Shown here piece by piece: positions 58,619 through 64,000 of a DNA stretch of 64,000 bases. The DNA is from Lytechinus pictus (Eukaryota; Echinodermata; Echinoidea; Temnopleuroida; Toxopneustidae), in NCBI RefSeq assembly GCF_037042905.1, contig NC_087261.1, positions 25,502,317 to 25,566,316 on the forward strand, given 5' to 3'. Under the pieces are notes generated by a model, which did not search any database, had not been told where the DNA came from, and worked only from the letters and a program-made list of their open reading frames with translations. A program made the translations under genes and the position numbers. The first letter of the stretch is position 1; every line of letters starts with the position of its first letter.

Positions 58619-59303
58619 GATTGAAGTCAAGCGCGTAGTACCTCGAAATCGTGAACCAAAATTTGGTTTGCTCAATTCAAAGCCATTTCCTTGCTAGTTA
58701 CACTCATTTTCAGGACAAAATAATATCATCCCTAAAAAATGTAACAAGTACTTCACTCTTCGGAAATACACTTGAATACCGGAGATATGAAGAATCCAAG
58801 CCACACGGTAAAATCGCCTGCGGTGTGACCATAAATTGGTTTCCACGGAAGCAGAATACAGGGTCATGATCGGAAAGGTCACGATATCCTTATATGGAAA
58901 TTTCATGCACATATTTAGAGTGTAACATGTGAGGATCGTTGATTTTTCTGAGGGGATGTTTTTAGTCATTTTCAGGGCGTTTTCAAAAATACGCGAAGTT
59001 AAGCGCCACGCGTCATTTCCCCCCAAATACCGGCGGTGTGCTTGGAGTTAAATATTGATTAGAAATATGAATTCTTCATGAAAAAAGGTGAGAAGCGAGA
59101 CAGAGCATATTGACAATACAATAAAAATGGAGGTAAAGAAATTAAAACTATATACTTATTTTTAAACTCACAGGAATGTTTTAAAAAGTAACAAAAATTA
59201 TGTTCACGCAGGAATGGATGAATTTAGCATTTCAAGCAGACTGTGTGCGCATACGCTGTGCTATGCCTTAAATCAAGTTATAATATAAGGTTATCAAATC
59301 AAG
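58619..59303. promoter_or_regulatory. Shared bidirectional promoter interval
   Basis: Two start codons face away from each other across 685 bp. No TATA box at a credible distance was seen on either side. Both transcription starts probably lie within this interval; this is inference from layout. Confidence 0.45.
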
Positions 59304-59537
59304 ATGGCGACTTCCATTCGACACGTGAAGCGGCGCGAGCGCTTGAAGAAATACAACAAAATGAAGAGAGAATCACGAAAACAGCCCGCTTTTCTAGATG
59401 AACAGAATTGGAAACCTTTCGAAGTGGATATGTCAGCGTTTGCTGACGAAGAGATGGGTGGATTCGTTGGAATGGAGGTTTTAACTGATTACGATCCAAA
59501 CATGTTTAGAAAACTTACGAGTGGGACTGTGGGAAAG
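59304..59537 (+). CDS. Probable DDX24 first coding exon (partial gene)
   Basis: The ATG at 59304 opens 78 codons ending at the donor GTAAGC (59538), phase 0. The start is strongly basic (HVKRRERLKKYNKMKRESRK). It is followed by WKPFEVDMSAFADEEMGGFV and EVLTDYDP, which match in spacing the W-K...D...FAD..M...V..E.LTDY signature near the N-terminus of the DEAD-box RNA helicase DDX24, a nucleolar protein of ribosome biogenesis. No helicase-core exon was found in the remaining 4.4 kb, so the gene would continue beyond the window or be broken. The minus-strand frame over it is a shadow. Confidence 0.65.
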
Positions 59538-59639
59538 GTAAGCATGCGCATGCAGAGTGAAGGTGCTCCGCTCCGCCGCTTACTGCGCGCTGCGGCAGCT
59601 CGAAAAAGACGCCGCCGATGATTCAGGCGGAGCTGGGGC

Positions 59640-60376
59640 TCAGCTCAGGATAGCCCAAAAAGCTTCAGTCTCTGTATTTTGGTTGTTCAGCTGAACTGCG
59701 TTGGCTCCACTTACAGTAGAGGCGCACGGCCAATATGGGAGACTCTCTCCAATAGGGGAGACAATCTCCCACATGTCATTGGAGACTTGCTTTGCAAAAG
59801 GACAAAAGAAACAACACCAACAAAAGCGTGATTATTTCCACCCAAAATTTTGTCTCACTGAGGTCAGAAGCCCATTTGTTTTGTGTGTGATTGACAAGAA
59901 AAATCCTTATCAAAACAAAAGTAGACGTAGACAGCTGGCAGCCGTCTGTTTTGAGGAGTTTTTTAACATTTTTTTTTTTAAGTTCTCCTCATACACAGAC
60001 GGCTCGCTAGCGTGCAGCCACCATTAGGGGACTTGCAATGCAAAATCCCCCCGTCGGGGCTCTTCAATTTTTGTCTTTAATCAATAAACATTTTGAAAAT
60101 TAATGCGACCAAAATGCAAATTGATATTCCCTCTTGGCATTAATTGCCAAGAAACGGCGAAAAATCGAGTTAAAAGGAACAAAAACAGTGACTTACCTCG
60201 GCTGTCGCGCAAATTCACTTCCCCGTTTTATCCGATCTTAAGTACATAAACATATGGCCATTGAGTCCCCTGTACAGATCGCGCTAGAACTTCGGTCTCT
60301 GTATTTGGTGAGTGAAGCCAACGGAGTTCAGCTGAACAACCAACATAACAGAGACCGAAGCTTTTGGTCTAAAGTA
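59640..60376. repeat. Copies of a CTTCGGTCTCTGTA hairpin module
   Basis: 60185-60376 contains arms CTTCGGTCTCTGTA and CAGAGACCGAAG around a core with GCCAACGGAGTTCAGC. A near-copy is at 62562-62746. A partial, inverted piece is at 59660-59710. Confidence 0.6.
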
Positions 60377-60618
60377 GACGGTGAATTTTTAAAGTAGACG
60401 GTGAAAAGGGGTAATTTTTCATTAGGAATCCCCTTATCACATTTTTATTTGCCGCCAAGGTAATCCTTTTGCAGCAAATGTAAACAAAGGAAATTGGTCT
60501 CCAAAACTGGAGACCGTCTCTGAAATTGGATACCCAAATTCTTTACAAAAGTCTCTGATATTGGAGATAATCTCCCACATTGGAGATAGTCTCCAATATT
60601 GGCCGTGCGCCTCTACTG
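59714..60618. mobile_element. TIR element with CAGTAGAGGCGCACGGCC ends
   Basis: 59714-59760 and 60560-60618 are imperfect inverted repeats; the outer 20 bp (CAGTAGAGGCGCACGGCCAA) are exact. Subterminal GGAGAxxxTCTCC words recur. The hairpin module at 60185-60376 is nested within. Confidence 0.7.
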
Positions 60619-60954
60619 ACTTAGCATGGCCCTGGAGTAGCCTGGAGGCTTGTCAGACACAGACGGCTCGCTATCGTGCACGTGCAGCCACCATTAACGT
60701 TAGTCGTTAGACTTAGAATAGATCATGTTAACATTAAACAATGCAAAATCCCCCCGATGCGACGCGACAAGGCTCATCGATTGTTGATTATTTGTTGTCT
60801 TTATTCAGGGCTGCCAACTCTCACACAATCTGAGCTGCGTGAGTCGCACACAATTCACCCGATTCTCACGCTGACCGTAGCCGTAGGAATTCTCAAGCTA
60901 AACCCCGAAAATAGAGAGAAAAAAAGTTTAATACCTGAAGACAGTACCGAGGTT

Positions 60955-61150
60955 TTTTACCTGACTGCTAAGAAAGCATGAATGCCTGTGAGCAAGCAAC
61001 CAGGGGACCAACGGCTTAAAGTCCTTTCCGAGGGACCTGGTAATGAGGATTAAATGCCTTACCAAGGCAAAGGGCACTAGCGCACCACTTGGGAATCGAA
61101 CCCGGGTCACCGGAATCCGAAACCCCCGCTCTACTGAGCTATCGCGCCTC
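60955..61150 (-). repeat. tRNA-derived SINE with intact A and B boxes
   Basis: The minus strand from about 61150 reads GGCGCGATAGCTCAGTAGAGC (A box region) and later GGGTTCGATTCCC (B box, 61091-61103). The anticodon stem does not pair well and the 3' acceptor strand is imperfect, so it is a SINE head, not a tRNA gene. The body extends to about 60955. Confidence 0.6.
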
Positions 61151-61554
61151 TTTATTAACCTATATTGGATATTCAATAACATTATAACACGGCCAGGCAA
61201 AAGTTTCAAAGTTTTTAACCACACAAGCGCAAAGCTAAACCATCAATGCAAATTGGTTTCGGTTTGCCGCGCTAAGACAAGATATTGAGTTGCGATTGGC
61301 TTACTGTACCCCGCGTGAAGAGCTGGTGACATCAAAATTTTACTATGAAGCTGGGTTTTTGAGCGAGGCACAACGAGCGATCGAGTGTCAATGCAATGCC
61401 ATGCCATGGCGATAGCCCGCCGGCACGGCGCTTTGAATACATGATAGCCCCACATATGCATTTGTGTGTGTTTTGATACACTTGGTTTCTTTCGTAGCTT
61501 TATTTTAAATGAGCCAAAAAGAAACTGATAATTTTTATATGATGATACTATCAT

Positions 61555-62130
61555 GATAGTTATAGCTTTCTTTATATCTTTCTCTCCTTCTTTCTTTTCA
61601 ATCTTTCTTTGTTTTTTGTTACTGTCTTTCTTTTTTAATTTTCCTTTTTTTCTTTGTCTTCTTTCTGTCCTTAAAAAAAATATTTTTCTCTATTTCTTTT
61701 TCTCTTTTTTTTTATTTTTATTTTTATTTCTTTCTGTCTTTAATTCTTGAGTCCATCCATCCTATATCTATCTCTTCTTTCTTTCTTTCTTTCTTTCTTT
61801 GTTTCTTTCCTTCCTTCTTTTTACCCTTTCTTTCCTTCATTCTTTGTTCTTTCTTCCATCCATCCTTTCTTTACCCCTTCTTGTTTTTTATTTCTTCCTT
61901 TTAGCTTTTTTTCTCTTTCATTAATTCCTTTCTTCTTTCTGTCTTGTTCTTTCTTTCTTTTTTCCCTTCGTTCCATCTATCCTTTAACCTTTTCTTTCTT
62001 TCTTTCTTTCTTTTTTTCTTTCTTTCTCCTTTTCTTTCTTTCATTCCTTTCTTTGTCTTTCTTTTTTTTCCTTTCATCTATTCTTTTCTTTCTTTTTTAT
62101 ATTGCTTGCTTCCTTCCTTCCTCTCCTGGG
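61555..62130. repeat. TTTC-rich polypyrimidine tract
   Basis: Nearly 600 bp of degenerate CTTT/TTTC repeat on the plus strand. Frames across it (Phe/Leu/Ser-rich) are artefacts. Confidence 0.85.
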
Positions 62131-62754
62131 AGCAGCAGATAATCACAGGTTGAGGTTTCACTGCTAAGCTTATAAAGACAGTTGATTTGGAATAATGCAC
62201 TTAAAAATGTGGAAATTTTTTTCAAGGTCAGTGAACTTCATTAAAAAAGTCAATTAACCTATTTGACTCCTTATGTATTTATGGAATCAGAGTTAAAAGT
62301 ATGTGCCAGATTGCACCATTTAAATTGCAAAATTGTAAAAGCTCCCTACCGTGAAAGGGGGGACACCCCCCTTCCACACATCCCCCCTCGGGCGCTCCGC
62401 TCCCTCGCAATGTCACACTCCAAACTCGTCTCAAAAGTTGGCAGCCCTGCTTTATTTCATAAAAAATATATAAAAAGAACTGTACCAAAATAAAGATTAT
62501 TATTCCTTTTTGGCCTGAAATGCACCAAAACGGGGAAAAATAAAATAAAGGGGGAAAAAACAGTGACTTACTTCGGCTGTGGCGCAACTTCACTTCCCTG
62601 TTTTATCCGAACTTAATACATAAACATATGTCCATTGAGTCCCTGTACAGATCGTGCTAGAACTTCGGTCTCTGTATTTGGTGAGTGGAGCCAACGGAGT
62701 TCAGCGGAACAACCAACATAACAGAGACCGAAGCTTTTGGTCTAGGAGGCTCCT

Positions 62755-63215
62755 GGCCTGGAGAAGTCATTTACTGACGTACATGTAGGCTTATTACTCT
62801 CTATGGAGCCTGGGACGGGATGGCATAGGCCCACTCACACCGAGTATTTTGGAGACAACGTCAATGTTGCTCCAAAATACTTGTTTTCTTTAACTTACTT
62901 ATCCCAAATTTATGTAAATGGGCTACAACTTCATTTCCCCCCATTATAGGAAATAATAAACTTCTTTTTACACAAAAAATAATATAAAAATGAAGAAAAA
63001 TCATGTAAGAAGATGAGCAGATACAGATGTTATCGTCGCCATCTTGCCGTCTTTGTTATCGTAGCCTATAGCTACAAGACGCGTATAGAGGGCGACAATA
63101 TCATGAGCAGTGCCAATTTAAATTTTAAAAAAATACTTCCATCGGCCGATAAATATCATGAATCATAAAATACTTGCATCGGTCAATAAATATGATATTT
63201 ATCATATTATATTAA
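62755..63215. repeat. Second copy of the 6.9-7.4 kb dispersed repeat
   Basis: It aligns by eye with 6905-7440, including the 63001-63115 block. The terminal hairpin is replaced by imperfect TACTTGCATCGG/ATATTTAT sequence. Confidence 0.6.
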
Positions 63216-64000
63216 TTATAGATGAACCGTGGCATAGTGTGCCAAAAGTTTTTGAAGGGTCCAGATATTGCATACTGGGCAAAATTTATAAAGATGTAAG
63301 CAAGAGAAGCAAACAACAAAAAATTTGATATCCGCTTCTATAATGAAAACACAATTTTACTGCTTAATATGCAGTAGTGCATGTCCTCTCAGCATTATTT
63401 GACCAATGCGGTGATGTCCTTTATACCACATGAAACTGGACATTCATTTGTGACTCCAAGTCATACTTAACTCTTTGTGACCCCCCTTAGAACATTCAGC
63501 ACCAGCTGTTCTAATATATATACATGTCTATTATTTCTTCAAAAAGTGAAATATCAACATAGTAAACATGCATATATTTTCTTTTATTCTTGTTCAGATG
63601 TGAACCATTCATTCATCAACTACCAATGAATGGAAATATTTGCATATTCATGCACATTAATACGCAGTTTTAATAGCTAACCTTTCAAATTTGTTCGAAA
63701 ATAACTCAAAATCTCATGATTCATCGGTATCAAGAAGCAAGTTACCACACTCTCTAAGATACACACAGAGCTTGTTTTCCATACTTTTGTTGGTATCGAT
63801 AAACTGTTATTCAAACAATATGCTTGGACTACTGCTATCAAAGCAATTGTAAAATATTGTTGTATTACGTGCACACCATTTGTGTTCCCACTAGCATTTT
63901 GTTTTTCTTTTTTTAGCAGGCAAGAGTTTATTAAACCATGATAAGGTCTTGCAGATACAAGTCTGTTAATAATTCTGAAAGCCACATGAAGTAGGGCTCA
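63216..64000. other. Right-end DNA, no gene seen
   Basis: AT-rich sequence without a supported exon or bounded element. No DDX24 helicase motif (GxGKT, DEAD) was found in any frame. Confidence 0.5.

Larger units (their letters stand above)
60806..62449. mobile_element. hAT-like element with CAGGGCTGCCAAC ends
   Basis: The ends CAGGGCTGCCAAC (60806) and GTTGGCAGCCCTG (to 62449) are exact over 13 bp. CTTTATT directly precedes and follows, a 7-bp match to the expected 8-bp hAT duplication. The content is a tRNA-derived SINE and a long TTTC-rich tract; no transposase is seen. Confidence 0.65.

Noticed and set aside
61081-61150. Functional tRNA gene
   Set aside because: A and B boxes are good but the anticodon stem and acceptor do not pair properly, and it is joined to a SINE body.

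Overview
The window is animal nuclear DNA: intron-rich genes with GT/AG splice sites, no operons, AT-rich introns and a very heavy load of small DNA transposons. The repeat types (long intron MITEs, tRNA-derived SINEs with ATT tails, a 162-bp-LTR Mag-like Ty3/gypsy element, Tc1, hAT, piggyBac-like and P-like relics) and the protein sequences suggest a marine deuterostome, most likely an echinoderm and probably a sea urchin. The species is inference.

Left two-fifths (about 8.4-28.8 kb, plus strand): a complete microcephalin (MCPH1) gene. I assembled 15 coding exons by hand. All junctions keep phase and give an open frame of 1121 codons plus stop, with one N-terminal BRCT domain, a long basic central exon holding a triplicated 54-residue unit, and two C-terminal BRCT domains. 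Its introns are packed with MITEs, several of them nested. Upstream (2.2-7.8 kb) lie inverted-repeat elements, one crowded with the motif TGTCCGTCCGTGA.

29.0-33.85 kb: three near-identical head-to-tail copies of a 1.8-kb unit begin about 200 bp past the MCPH1 stop codon. 35.4-45.1 kb (minus strand): a MITE, a decayed Ty3/gypsy retrotransposon with intact LTRs, a truncated zinc-finger exon abutting its LTR, a 40-residue-repeat ORF and a broken P-element-like transposase. 46.8-47.6 kb: a snap-back mariner-type MITE. 50.2-53.0 kb: two near-identical Tc1-like transposase genes tail-out in a 2.8-kb palindrome, inserted in one unit of a tandem duplication whose second unit preserves the empty site.

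Right end (55.9-64.0 kb): an unrecognised two-exon gene (531 aa, minus strand) stands head-to-head with the first exon of a probable DDX24 RNA helicase gene (plus strand). The rest of DDX24 is not found here. Nested TIR elements fill the final 4 kb. There is no evidence that the genes form a shared pathway; what links the window is the layering of mobile elements in and around ordinary housekeeping genes.
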